Positions 11,000 through 24,019 of a stretch of DNA of 64,000 nt are shown here, in pieces. The DNA comes from Gymnothorax reevesii (lineage: Eukaryota > Chordata > Actinopteri > Anguilliformes > Muraenidae), in the NCBI GenBank assembly GCA_029721435.1, contig CM056576.1, forward strand, positions 114,184,666 through 114,248,665, given 5' to 3'. Numbering within the stretch: the first letter of the stretch is position 1; the number at the start of each line of letters is the position of its first letter. Position numbers and translations under genes: made by a program. The notes under the pieces were generated by a model. It did no database searches. It was not told the origin of the DNA and saw nothing but the letters and a program-made list of their open reading frames with translations.

Positions 11000-13535
11000 T
11001 TGAAGAGGTGGGGTAGGCTCCCCAATGCCTCGACTGAGTGTGGGGATATATATTCTGCCCTGTCGAGATTACTTTGTCTACCAAGAGTATCTGTTTTATG
11101 CACAGTCTTTCACATGCCCTGGAGGTCCTCTCTGTTTTGTTGGGAAGGGTTTCATAGACTTAGGATTGCATGGCTGATATGCCCCCTGCTTTGTTTGACC
11201 TAGACATGCTGGCCAAATAGTAGGTAGCTCTGTCTCGGGACTATTTGCGTCACTGGGCCTACTGGTGTTGTAATGAGATGGTACCAGTCGCGACGCTGCA
11301 TCCCTCTGTGGGTGTGAATGATGTGTGACCTCAGTGTCACTCTCATCACTGTCACATTTTCTGTTGTGTCGTAATAAATTCTGCGCCTTGTCTCTTTAGT
11401 TGAAGTTCTTACCTTGTTTCCGTATACTGATCTGTTTCTCATCTTTAAATTATGCTATCAGTCCAGCTTTGGTCCAGAGAAGATGGAGTGAAAAGAACAG
11501 TTGTGCTGAGTGAGTGCCAGTGAGTAGCTCAGCCGGACAGTACCAGTTGGCCGAAGAAGTGGCTCTGTAAGCCAAGAGTGCGAGTTACAGATCTCTGGCT
11601 TTCTGTAGTAGGCTTTTACTGTCCTCACTTACGCTCTGCCTCTGCAGTGCTCAGCGGATACCTGGGGTTTGACATGGTGTGCGGTAATCTCCACTGTGCT
11701 ACTAACTGTCAGCAAAACACTTTGAACAAAAGGTCCTTACTGTGAGTTCAGTCAACTTCTATGAATTGACAGAAGTAGTCTACTAGGAATAGATGCCCTT
11801 GGCCCTTGTTCCACAGAAATAAAACGGCACTATCCTTAGCCCACTGCCTGTCTGGCAACAGTGTCGTATCCATTAATGTCTATTTGAAGCTGCCTTTCTC
11901 CTTTGCACGTGTCACAGTTCTCCACCACTTTCCGAAGCTGTGCCTTTAGTCCAGGTCACCAAAGGACAGATTCTTTGGCTCCCTCAAAGCACTTTGTCAT
12001 CCCCCGTTGTGTGCGCAACAGTAAGTTTTTGTTGAATGTCAGTTTGTCGCATCTGGGGATAACTAATCTCCACCCATTCGCTCGTAATCCATTTTCAAAC
12101 GTTAGCCCTCCAGCAAACTGCATTTAACCCATTAGACTTTCACTTTTTCACTTAGCTTTTCTCCTAAGTAGATTCAACATTAAAAATGCCTTTTTTTATA
12201 TCAGATGACAATGTCCTGTACATATGTGGTGTCTGCTGATTGTAGCACATTACTGAAACGACATCACACTTATAGTGCAAGAAATATTCAAACCCAGGAC
12301 ACCATGTTTGTATGGCAAGAGCATCACTTCAAATGGAAAATATTAGGATCTAGTACTTTTATTTATAATTTTCTTGAAATTCAACAGGACATATTTGGGA
12401 TGGTTGGAAACCTTGGGATCTACTCTAGAATTAAGATAGGAATGTTGTTCCACAGGTTTGAACACAGCATCTGCATTTGACAGACTATTTGACAGACTCC
12501 ATAGGTTTTGTGGGGTTAGGGAAGAAAACCTACCCAAGTGTAATGATATTTTCAGTGCACAAGGTGGAGTGCGCTGAAATAAAAATAACGTTAACTGGAT
12601 TCAAATGCAAATAAGACTAATTGTATTTATCATTTTACAAGTGGGGCTTCAAAAGCAAACAATCATAGAATAATGTGGGAAAACAGCAGTTCCCAAAAAA
12701 AGTTCAATAAGACAGCTAGAATAACAATAGTCAGTTAATATCAGGATTTTAGAAGTTACATGTGAAAAGCTACACAATGGGCTTACGAGACTTTGCACCA
12801 GAGTGGCCCAAACCTCAGGCTTATAAAGGCTATATTGGATGACTGACTAATAATACACAGCTGCACGTAGTTGAGTGATGAATGGAAGAGCGGGCCAGTT
12901 CCTCAAAAGTCTGGTGATGTGGAGCCCAAGGGGCGTGGCATGACATCCACGTCTATTGCGAATTTGTCTGGCTAACCCTCAATGCGGTATTTTTTCTCTT
13001 TGCTTAGTTTGACATCTCATTCTTGAAGTTTCTGAATTTGCTGTAGTTTTTCTGTAATTGGCAAGCTGGACATGACCAGTTTTACAAACAAGTTTAGAAC
13101 TGACTGCTGTCTCTCCATCAGCAGTGCTCTTGACATCATGTCTGCTGTGGCCAAATTCTAGCCTGCCACATATTAGATGGATTAACTGAAAGCCATCCGT
13201 CTCATCCTGAGTCTCTAGATACATGGTAGCAGCTCATCAAAGTTTTTGAACCCTGATAATGGAACCAGAAACTCGTAGTTCATCTCAATGAGGAATGCTG
13301 TTCCCACTAGGAAGTCTGAAAATCGCTTGCATGCCCATGCGATGGCTAGCCCTTCTTTTTAATACTTGAGCATACCTTTTCTTGGTGTCAGTGAGTGCTA
13401 TGGATGCTTATGCGACCGACTTGAGCGGCCAATCCTCCTGCCTCCTGGCCCATGATGATGTGTCTAATGAGATAATTGTCTCTGGTTTTTGCTTGGGCAA
13501 TCTGTGGGGTATCTTGAGTCTAGGTCCACTGTTTC

Positions 13536-13585
<50 letters not shown>

Positions 13586-13860
13586 ATGTCTATCTATCTA
13601 TCTATCTCATCATGTAAACCAGCTACGTATAAGGTCACACCCTGTTTCCATCTTGGTCAAGGGTAGCCCAAGTGTACACCAACTTGGTGTCTATTTTATA
13701 GAAAAGTCCTTCCCATGGTGGGGTGCTGAGCTCCTGGATGCTGTTGAATTCTTTCTGATAGTCACTTCTCCACATTCTGCATTTTTAACAGAATCTGATG
13801 AGGCTGAATCTTTCCTGACTGACGAGGAAAATACTGAACCAGGTGATTCACCATTTTGAC
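11000..13860 (-). pseudogene. Ty3/gypsy pol relic: RT thumb, RNase H, integrase
   Basis: Reading the minus strand from high to low coordinates, gypsy pol domains appear in the correct order. The RT connection MVNHLVQYFP lies near 13800-13858. RNase H has LTDTKKRYAQVLK, AWACKRFSDFLVG and a DELLP segment near 13210-13390. The integrase zinc-binding region KESVLW.PGLKAQLRKVVENCDTC is near 11895-12005 (in-frame stop after W). An integrase C-terminal LTEPLLRPTGTV-type stretch is near 11525-11580. Stops and frameshifts occur throughout. 12130-12980 shows no pol homology and may be a later insertion. No flanking LTR was identified. Confidence 0.75.
13536..13608. repeat. (ATCT)n microsatellite
   Basis: About 18 TCTA/ATCT units with one ATGT interruption, lying inside the gypsy pol relic. 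Confidence 0.95.
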
Positions 13861-15327
13861 GAATCATCTCACCCCTCCCGCTTCTCAGGGCTGCTCCATG
13901 TTTTTCACTACTCTGGCTTTGGTGGGATCTGCTGTCACCATGGCTGCATGTATTATCTGTTAGAAAGTCTTTCCTGTGTCATGCTGAGCCTGCATCTGTG
14001 TGCACCAACACACATCCATTTGATGCAGGACACTGCCCAGACCTTCCAGTAGCTGGCACATTCTCTTTTGGTGGTGTTTAGGTGCAGAAGATACGTTGAA
14101 GCATGGTTTGCTAAAACTGAGCCGGCCGAAAGGTATGAGAAATGTTATGAGAAGGGTCGACTCATTGGCTAAGGAAATGCGCCAAACCTTGAATTTGCGT
14201 CAAATTACTTTTTCTTTTTTTTGCAGAAAACCTTTGTGCCCTCTAGCTGCCCAAGTGTGTTCTCCATTGATGGAAGCATGTGGGTTTCCATTTTGGCTGG
14301 CTCAGTTTGGTCATGTCTATGGTTGTCTAGAGGCAGGTGCCACAAAACATGGGCTGTAGGGGTGGATCAAAGCATTATGTTTCAAATCCCGCAGCATTTT
14401 TTTTTACTGCCAATCATGAAAAGTGAGCTGAAGTTATGGGGTGCTACATGTAAATAGAGTCATTGGTAGCATTTCATTGGGACCATAGAGTTGGTACACT
14501 AAATTAAAAACTCATCCAGCCCAGAACTTCCTCAGACCCTAATATAAGCTCCAGGAAGGAACAAATTCACCATAAAAATGTTAAATATACAAAGAAAATG
14601 ATGCACACCGCACAGAACTTTCTGTTCACATAAAAGTGTATAAAACCAAAATTGTTCATGACATTATGACAGGAAATGATTCACTTTTCCTTTTACATGA
14701 AACTAGCCTTAGCGTCTTTGATACATTGCAACATGCCCATGAACTTTTTACCGCCAAGTTAAGAGAAGAAATGGTTGCTATCCAACTCCATAATGACAAC
14801 TGACAGCTTGTACGAGTGCAGGACTCGATAGCAGTAATTGAAAAGTTAGCCCCTGCAGTAAGTGATATTTAAGAGAGTCAACCAGCAGTCAAACGCTCAA
14901 AAAGATATTCCCCATCCCCTCAAAATAAAAACATGGAACCTGACAGCGTTTCTTTTCTTTTTTTTTAAGTTAATACGTTTATTCATATCGGATGCAAGGA
15001 GTAAATCATCAATTATTCAATGGTTGTTCTTGTCATCCATGAGTATTTTATGGCTTATTGCTTGACTTGTTTTGTTGATACTCTGGAACAGGAAATGCAC
15101 AATTGTGTCTAGATTATTTGAAATACTTGAGTGTCGCCATTTCATTTTGATGGTAGTTTGTCACTGCTTTATCCAGCGTCAGCTCTGGGTACGTGAAGTT
15201 GCTCCAACAATCTTTTGTCCCGTAAGTCCATAGCTAATCTGTTTTAGATTATTTCGCATTCCCGCTGTCCATAGCTGCAATACTCCGCCAATGAATAAGT
15301 TGCTGTTATAAAACTATAAACCATCTC

Positions 15328-15633
15328 CAGTGTTTCCCACAGAGCAGGAAGCAATGTCTGGTGGCAGACCGGGGGGAGGGTGCATGCTTCTTATTTTGTG
15401 GAGCGGGGGGGAACGTCTTTTCTTTTGTTGACCGGGGGGAGCATGGCACTAATATTGTGCCCATTACGCGTCTTCCAGTACTTTTAATTTTACAGTTTTT
15501 TTTTTTCTTTGCATGCATGCATGCAGATGAGAATGCGATAGAGAAAATTACGTTGAGGCGGAATCAATTTGTAGCAATCCAAGTTGATTCAGTGGTGGCC
15601 CGCCACACAGTGGTCTATGTGTGGGAAACCCTG
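15328..15633. mobile_element. hAT-type MITE, 306 bp
   Basis: Ends CAGTGTTTCCCACA (left) and TGTGGGAAACCCTG (right) are inverted repeats with one mismatch. They match the CAGTGTTTCCCACA terminus typical of fish hAT non-autonomous elements. The expected 8-bp duplication is not clear. The interior is G-rich with a GCATGCATGCATGCATGCAG run near 15510. No transposase. Confidence 0.7.
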
Positions 15634-17435
15634 ATCTCTCTTGGTTTCCACTCTCTGGTTGAATTTTGCTCGTTCAAAAGTAACATTTCTCCTGACAACA
15701 AAAGTGCCATGTAGTTTTTCCTTTGACATTATTTTACACAATCACTACACAATCATTACACCCTCGGTGTCATCACTCTTAGCATTTACCTGATTTTCAT
15801 CCAGCAGTAGCTCCAGACCTGATGCAATCCTGAAGCTCTAAAACCAAGGGACTCAGCTGGGTCGTTCCTCTGGCTTTCTGGAGCCCGACTTAGGTGTTGG
15901 GGGAACATGAAGTGGATCCACATGTAGCTTTATTAAACCTTGTGTCCTCCAGTAGCAGGCAAATTCAAGCTTGCTTTGGCACGTTAGCCCTTAAGCTTAC
16001 CTTGACCATGCGACAGCTAACTGGAATTTTTTGGGGGTCTGTCTGGTTTGTGCCCGGGAAATAACCTTGATCTTTACCTCACTTAATCAAACAAAACATT
16101 CTGATATACTATGTAATGTAAGGTTAGCGGAAGCAAAATAAATGTACTCTGGTTGGTACAAAGGATGTTTGCTCTTCATAGCTCAGATAATTAACATAGC
16201 TCAGATCTTAGAATGTTTGATGCTTTGACATGTTGCCATAAGAATATGCTAGTGTTGTACTGTCCTATATGGAAATGCGAGAATCCTTTTTCCCACTGTA
16301 ATGTGGGGTTAAGAGTGTTGTTCAACAGCCCAATAGGTGATCTGATCTTCTTATTGTTAAACTGGGGCCCAAAACTCCCACCTTCTGAGCCCCAGTCAAA
16401 CATGATATTCTCAGTGAAATATACAGGCCAGTATGAACCTCCAACTGTAGGCTTGCTGTTGGAAGCTCATTTCACCTCTGAGGAGGTCTGATAGGTATGT
16501 AACAGCTTTATCATGGCACAGTGTGCAGAGGTGACTTGTACGGCATGAAAACTGGTCTCCTGAAGATAATATTTTAGGTTGCTCAGACTAATGGTTAATT
16601 GTTTGGTTGGAAACTGTAGAATAACTGGATCAAGACCTCCTGGGCACAACGGGATGCTGACTTGCATCTAACGAGATGAGTTAGCAGGGAGCCAGACAAT
16701 AGCATGGCTCTCAAACCCAAGGCCTAAAGCAATGCAGGGAAGTACATCTTGAATACTTGTCCAATTGAAGAGTGTGCTATGACATCAGTCAAGAATGCGG
16801 ACCATCAGAGAACACGAATTTGAATTTCTTTTCAGCTTTGACGACCCTTTATGTTACTGAAAGCAGAGGAGGAGCCTTTTTGATGCAATTTTATGTACAA
16901 CCTCTTACATTAGAATGACTCTGATGTTCTTATCGCATGGAAATGGGACATAAGCGCAGTCATAAACATTGTAAAACAAAAAGGGCTGCAATAGGTCTAA
17001 CGGATACTCCTGCCCCTAACAGAGCGGAGCAAATCTACGGCTCAGCTGCACTGTAACCAGAGTGAGCAGATAAAAAAAAACAACTGCAGAGCCAAAAATA
17101 AAGTCCCCATTTGGATTTTAAAAAGCTGAAAGCAGCTGTGTCACCAGCTGGACGTGTGCAGTTAGGTTGCAAAAGCTTACTTTCACGTGGGCCACGGGAA
17201 ACTGTTACTATCCACAAATGGAAGAGGATGCGACGGAATTCCAGCCATTTCCACTGCTGTTCATGAAAACTTCAGTGACAGTTAGACAGCTTTGTAGGAA
17301 AATCGAAGTTCGAAAACTGTAACTGTAAATCGAAGTTAGAAAACAGTTCTGTGGAACTGCTTTCCGTAGAAAATTGTCCTCAATTACTTAAATCAGATTT
17401 CAAAGTATGGCGTCGGCAAAGCCAAATATGAGAAG

Positions 17436-18197
17436 GCCAGAGATTGGTCAGCTAATGCTGTCTCCTGAACAACTCATCAAGACTCGAAAGGCCAGCGAAA
17501 AAAGACATAAACGCATATGGATGAGCAAAGAGGTGCTCACCCCTTGGTAAAAAGACTTTATGCCGCTCATTCGGCATTTGCAAGCCAAACACTTGTTGAA
17601 GTCTCTTCTTAAAAAATAGATGGTTGAACTCATGGCTATTTTTAATCATTAAGTTAAGAGCATTTCCATATGCAGAAAGTGACAAGAACTTGCAGGATTG
17701 GGACTAAACAAGGTCAGCATTGTCACAAGAAAGCCACTTGATAATGAAGCTAATCGTGGGAAGAAAATGGCCTTAATTTGGCAACCATAGAGTCCTGGCC
17801 TCAACCAATTGGAAGTTTTTGCGACGTGCCGGAGATGTCTTAATGAAGTGGTTTGACTCTCCTGATGCAATTAAAGAATCTCTGGCAAAAATTTCTTCAA
17901 CTCTGGTTGGAAATAAATGTTTTAACATGGCATAAGATTGTTTAAACAATTCCACAATGACCTCACGCTGTGAACAATTTTTAATCTTTTTTTATTGTGA
18001 CTATGACTTATGACTATGTGTTTGTGTGTCCCTGTTGTCTTCTTTCTGCTCACAAGTTTTCTGTGCATTGCTCTCTTAAAGCACTTTTGGTTGCTTTCTG
18101 TATGAAATAAATACATTTTCTTCATTCTTCTTGATCAAAGCTAAAGGCGGTCCAACCAAACATTAGAGTGGGTGACTTGTTTTTTGGCCAAGCATTG
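17436..18197 (+). pseudogene. Tc1-like relic with right terminal repeat
   Basis: Shares TCTGGTTGGAAATAAATGTT and surrounding sequence with the Tc1 relic at 25893-27000. Its right end GGCCAAGCATTG|TA resembles the (TA)CACTGCCTGGCC terminus of Tc1 elements. DVLMKWFDSPDAIKESLAKI-type coding remains can be read. No left terminal repeat was found. Confidence 0.5.
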
Positions 18198-19114
18198 TAT
18201 GTATGGGCTGTTAAACATATACATCAGACCCAACCATTCACATGACTCCACATAGTAATCAGAAAATTCAGTGTTTAACAGAATTGAATGCACTTAACCT
18301 TTATTCAGGCCAAACATACATGACAAATATAATATTGTTGTTGTTTGAGAAGATGATGCCCTGGTTCAGGTGGTGGATGACCCTATCTTCTGGTGGAATT
18401 GATAGAAATGATGATGTCTGAAATTCTGGTCCCCGTGGAGATGAAAATGTTATTGAAAGTTCTGCTCAGATCACTCAGAGTATAGCTTTGTGCAGCTGTG
18501 TTGCCATCAGACAGCTAGGATCAAAACAATGCCTTGTGGCTCTATTGGACAATCAAAATGAGCCCTTTGAAATTTTGAATTGACGGTGACCTTCAAGAGA
18601 ACAAGACAATTTAACGATAACTAACGATCACCACCACTGTATTGCTTTTCAGATTTCAGTGAAGCTTGGTTTGTACTTGTTGGGTAAATATGACATCCAT
18701 TCCAGATCAGGCCCCATGCTATTGCTTAATATTGAGCACGTGGCCCCTTATTCAATACAGTAAGCGCATCTCTGGGTTGTGTTTTGAATTCCCTCAAATT
18801 AATTCTCACGGTCAGCACTTTACCCTTACATTTTTTTTGTTTCATTGAAAATGTTCTATGAGAATTCATTTATATCCATATTGGGCAATCCATCCTAGAA
18901 TTACAACCATTCTAGTGCACCTGATGTGAATATACGTCCGCTCAAATCAGTGCTGATTTTATATCATTTCACCTCATTATCTTCACTTCAAACCCAATAC
19001 CCTGGCATTTACATTCAAAACAATACACTCTATTTTGCTGACCAGATACATTCAGCCTGTCCTGACCTGTCATGTGCTGCCATCCAGCCCTTTGACCCCC
19101 TTTGACTGACTAAC

Positions 19115-19145
19115 TGAGTGAGTGAGTGAGTGAGTGAGTGAGTGA
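19115..19145. repeat. (TGAG)n microsatellite
   Basis: Eight near-perfect TGAG units. Confidence 0.9.
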
Positions 19146-20034
19146 CCGACTGATTGATTACAACTGATTACAAGTCTACTGTCAACTTTGGCCTTTGACT
19201 TAGTCTTGGTTTTTAATTCATACTCTGGACTGCAAATTTGCATTACTAGGCAGTCTGTGTGAAACAGTTGACTCGGAGTACCTGTCTAGGCCAAAACTCC
19301 TTGTCAGTTCCAGTCTCGACTAGGATTGTCTGTGATCCCCCCACCAATGGTGTTCCTGTCTGGGACAGGGCACTCCGGCAACCCATGTGATTGGTGGTGT
19401 GAAATCTGCTGTACATAAATGTGACTAAAGATCAGGCTGTACTCTTACTCTGCAAAGCCGAAGCGGCCTGCTAGCTCACCCCGGGCCAGGCCTTCGGCTC
19501 TCTGGGAAGAAGCCAAGGTAACGCAGGCTTTTGAGTCATTCACAGTGAATGGAGTCTATATTTAGTCCGACCGCATCACTCATGCCAGGTAGCTTGTAGT
19601 GGAGTTTTTTTGGACGTCTACTTTGTGAGATTTAATGGGCTTATATAATAAATTTCATTCAGTACACCCAGATATGTTCAAAATGATGTTTTATTTTTAT
19701 AATGATATGAACTCATTAAATAGTGGACAATTTTCTTACGCAGAAATTACACACTTCTGAAAATTAAAAATTGACATGCTTTATTTTGAGTAATCACACT
19801 ACCCTCAGATAATACTCTCCCAAGCATATTAATTATGACCTAGAATGTACAGTATGTATGCCGGTTGCAACATGCATACTGTTCAGTAGGTTTTCTGTAG
19901 GGGCCGTGTGCATGCATGTTTTGCTCACGTAGACGCCGTCAAATGGTACTTGCGCTCACCCGCAATCCTCTCGGACCCGTCGTCTCATGATCAGTTTTGG
20001 TTGCTGTCCGGAATCTGTCACGTACAGAATGTAA

Positions 20035-20541
20035 TCAGATGTGGCGCTCTTCAGCTGCCATCGTCACTCGTGGCTGCCCTAAGCGGGGTCGGTCAGTGAC
20101 AGTGCCTGTGTTCCATTCTCGGATAGACAGCCGACTGATTGTTGAACGGTGACAGTGCAAATGACGCACCACCTCGCGTTGGCTGGGATCTGCCCGTAAC
20201 ATACCAAAGGCTCTTTTTCTCTCTCCTGTGCCACAAGCCGTTCCATTTTCTTGATGCAGTAGCACTGTTCATTTTATTTTTTGGCTTTATGTAGGCTATT
20301 GTCCACACCCAAAAGAACCTGTCAAGTGTCACTGTACACATCACAAACAGCTGAATGTTTGTTATTACTGTAGTGCTTGGCGCGTTCACGTGGTGCGCAT
20401 CACGATTACAATATTACACACTTTTCTTTATTTCTACTGGTGCCTCATTGGAAAAGCAATAAAAATCAATTGATTCTTCAATTTGCCGCAAATACAGTAC
20501 GAAACTCACTGTTGCATTTTTTATTGCGCTGAGTGTATATA
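20035..20541 (-). pseudogene. Tc1 transposase N-terminal fragment (minus strand)
   Basis: The minus strand reads ERKRAFGMLRADPSQREVV, then TGTVTDRPRLGQPRVT, the HTH plus GRPR-like region of a Tc1 transposase. The RDRPRSGRPRVT of the intact element at 51.6 kb is the closest relative in the window. It ends at 20541 with a terminal repeat (..GCGCTGAGTGTA) that abuts the next Tc1 head to head. The catalytic part is missing. Confidence 0.7.
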
Positions 20542-20545
20542 TACT

Positions 20546-21157
20546 CAGAGGAATGAAAACGCAACACTCTAAATTTTGGGTTAGTTTTGCTCAGGACCTG
20601 AGTAGTCCAATTTCAGTTCTTAAGTGACCGTTGGGGTCACAATGTGTACCTCGTTACACATGAATGATCATCATGTAACACAAAAGTGTGAGTTGGACTC
20701 TCATCAATCCATATTGAGTACAACATATGGGATTAAGAGTTGTGCAAGTGCAGTGGCTGAAATGAAGGAGGGGTTGTCTTCCCTGTATAAAGGCATGATA
20801 AAAGCCATACAAAAAACATTTTTAAGTGTCATAATGCCACGTCTGTCGACTGAACAACGGAACAGGGCCCTGGGTATGCTAGGGGCGGGAGTAAGTGCCT
20901 GGCAAGTGGCTCACCGTTTTGTGTAGTACGTCCAGCATCAGTACGTTTTGGGTGTAGTACGTCCAACTGGGACGAGCTCTTTCATCACGAGTACCCAGAC
21001 CTCAAACCAGGCAGCAGCTCCAGAATGCACTACAGGCAGAGTGGCAACAACTTTCCCAAGACAACCTAAGACACTTAGTCAGGTCCATGAGGAGACGTTG
21101 TACTGCCTGTGTGGATGTTCATGGGGGTCACACCCGATTCTGACTGTTCTTTTTTAA
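20546..21157 (+). pseudogene. Internally deleted Tc1 transposase (+ strand)
   Basis: Starts with a TACTCAGAGGAATGAAAACG terminus. The N-terminus MPRLSTEQRNRALGMLGAGV begins at 20834. The C-terminus QNALQAEWQQLSQDNLRHLV, then RSMRRRCTACVDVHGGHTRF, is present at about 21017-21156. The catalytic DDE core between them is deleted. It belongs to the same group as the intact element at 50.9-52.4 kb, whose C-terminus is RSMRRRCVACIMARGSHTRY. Confidence 0.8.
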
Positions 21158-21354
21158 ATGTGTGTTCCATTCAGTCTTGTTGTGATTTTTCATTTTCCAA
21201 CTTGGACTCGTTATCTTTAATGCATCTGTTTATTATTGTCCAAATCGGTCCTTTAACACATTTAATTCATCAAAGTCAACCCACCCAACACATTTGAATT
21301 GTTAAAATAAGAAAATAAATTAATTTGTGTTGCTAGCTGTTTCCCCCTTGGGCC

Positions 21355-21400
21355 GCTGTGATTGGCTCCACTGCTGCATTCTACAGGAGCCAATCACAGC
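21355..21400. repeat. 15-bp perfect inverted repeat with opposed CCAAT boxes
   Basis: GCTGTGATTGGCTCC (21355-21369) and GGAGCCAATCACAGC (21386-21400) are exact inverted copies with a 16-nt loop. Each arm holds a CCAAT-type box. Confidence 0.85.
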
Positions 21401-23430
21401 AATCCAGGGGATAGATATAGGCAGGGTTATCAGCAGCCTGAGTTGAGTGTGATATGCTATGTAACTGAGAGGTTGTGCCATTTAAACTGCTGTACACTGC
21501 TCAGGGCTCTGCGTTCTTAAATCAACAATTGTTTATCTGGATGATGAAACTGATTTGCACTGCCAATGTTGTCTTATTAAAGGAGCTGAAGACAATGCAT
21601 TCTTTGTACTGGGATGGACTGAACTGGTGAAGACTGGCTTCCATCGACTGACTCCCATATTCTGAAGCATTTGAATTGATGGAAGGTTGAATGAGAAATG
21701 AATGTTTCCTTTATGAAAACACAGGGCTGTATCATAACTGGCTGTTCAATTAACCGGGAGGATGGTGGATGTTGTTTGTGCAAAGAGAAAAAAAGTGACT
21801 TCTCTACTGATTTCCTGTAAATTCACATTATTCTATCAGTGTCTAAAGGCCACTAATATCCAGAATGTCTTGATCAAAGTTATGAGTGGCACACATGACA
21901 TGAGCATTATATTGCGCGTTGTTTGGATCTGCTTCTAGGGACTGGAGGGCTCAGAGATTCCTCCTGTTTCACAGGAGAGATGCATCTCGCTCCCTGTTAC
22001 ACAGGGTAGTGCACACTGGTGCATGCATTTTAGTACTTACCTATTGATGTGCTTATTTATTTATGTATTTATTATGATTTTTTGTAGCCAGTAGACCAGT
22101 TATTGTCAAGTCCCAGTGGCTGCTGGGCTCATTGTCTTGCCCCTATTGTTGTTTTTGCTTTTAAATTTTTTTTTTTAGAGGATGACTATGATGACTTGCT
22201 GTAAAGCCAATCGCCCTTCGGGAACAAAAGTATGTTTGAATTGAAATTAATTAATTAAAGGAGATCCATTTAACAAAAATAACACTCCTCCTTGCACATT
22301 CATAAGTAAAAAACAGTTGATATGTGAATTATCCTTCAAGTTAGTCTTGGAGCTGTGATCACATTCAACTTTCTATTAAAATTATGTCCTTTCAAACAGC
22401 CAGCTTTCTCCACTGCCATTCATGATCTGATGTTGGTGGAACAATAGCAATCATTCCTTTCTTTGTGAGAGATACTATTTAGAGAAAATTGTTGCTCCCC
22501 TTGTAAATATGTTTGTTTTTTTTTATATAAGCCCTTTGTTAGGGTTTTTATTGAGTGATTGCTGAAATCTGGAAAAAAAATTTGTTTTTAATTGTGATAA
22601 TATATCTACAATTCAGTGAGATTTGTGTACACAAAGATGAATAGGCAAGAAAAAGAGTTTTAATTAGAATCAGGGACAAAGAAATTTTTGTTCCACCGCA
22701 TCCTCTCCACTGTGGAAAAATTACCATACATCCGTCTCCTTTTCTCTCCCCTGGGACTGACATGGGTCTCGGCAGAGGCGCATTGTCTCAATATTTCGAT
22801 TTTGTAAGGGTTTAGTCTGTCACTGGTTTTTTTTTTTCCAAAAGCAAATAAAATCGACTGTTTATTATTTTGCTATTTCCTTGCTATGGCTTCATATTTT
22901 CCTGCATATTATATACTCAGATTGATAAAATTATCAGCGTAATTTATAAAACTCAACTGTAACGACTAGTTGTCACGAAAGCAAATTGTTTCCTGATGTT
23001 TTGAGCCAGTGAAAAATGTTTGCCAATTCAAAAACCTTGCTTATACTAGAGCATAATTTAGGATATTGTCCATCGAGGCATTTTTCCCTTTCTCTGCCTC
23101 ATGCTGCGAGAACTTATTTTCTGGACTCTGCCATGTGGAATGTCCCTGATTTAACTGTTTTGAATGTTGTTAAATTTGAATGTAGTCATACATATTATAT
23201 ATTAACAGAAAAACTGAGATGCTTCAATGATGAAAATAAGTTCAAACCTTAAGAGCCATTCCACGACAGGTTAACATTTGGTGTGCAGTTGACCCCTTTG
23301 AAATGGAATGAAACTTGGCACATAGGTAGATACGGTTGTCTCATAGAAAAAAGCCAAATTTTTAGGTCCATATCTTACTCTGCCTGTTGATAGCGCCACT
23401 TGGAAGCCTTAAAGTGGCTTAGTTTTAGTT

Positions 23431-23525
23431 TATTGTTATTTCTAAAATAATTCTAGCTCAATAACATAGTGACCCAACTTGGGTAACTACGTTATTGAGC
23501 TAGAATTATTTTAAAAATAACAATA
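23431..23525. repeat. 95-bp near-perfect palindrome
   Basis: Two 47-nt arms (23431-23477 and 23479-23525) surround a single central C at 23478, with only three mismatches. The centre reads CCCAA-C-TTGGG. It is probably a very short foldback MITE or a recent palindromic duplication. Confidence 0.9.
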
Positions 23526-24019
23526 AAAATTGAAAATGGGAACGGGAATTAAATAATAACCCAGATATATACAAATCTAAAATGCTTTATTATGTGTTTA
23601 TTCACAGCAAGACTATCATTTTCAGTGAATAGTGCCTCGGTATCTTGCTGGGTTAGTGCAATGGATGGCCGGAAAGATTGATTTTGGTGCATGTTTGCAG
23701 TATATTTTCTCAGTAACCCAGATATGCACTGTGGTGGTAAATGCCATTTGTTCTGGTTTTGGAACTCTATTTTCAGTAATAACAAGCATTTCTTTGGTAT
23801 TATCTACACTTTCAAGCTAGACAGAGCCAAAGTTGGAGAAAAACTCAAAATGGACCATTTCTTAGCAGATTGTGCCTGTGTTTAGATGGCATTATTTTGT
23901 TTACCCAGCAAGATAGAGATCTGGAATTCTCAGGATAGTCAGTCCCTTTGGGGTACATTACAGCATTTGTAAAATCTCAGTGGTAGTATTTTCAGTGTAG
24001 TTTACATTCAACAGCCAAA

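Noticed and set aside
15510..15527. GCATGC repeat as a possible operator
   Set aside because: A simple tandem palindromic run inside a hAT MITE; no reason to call it a regulatory site.
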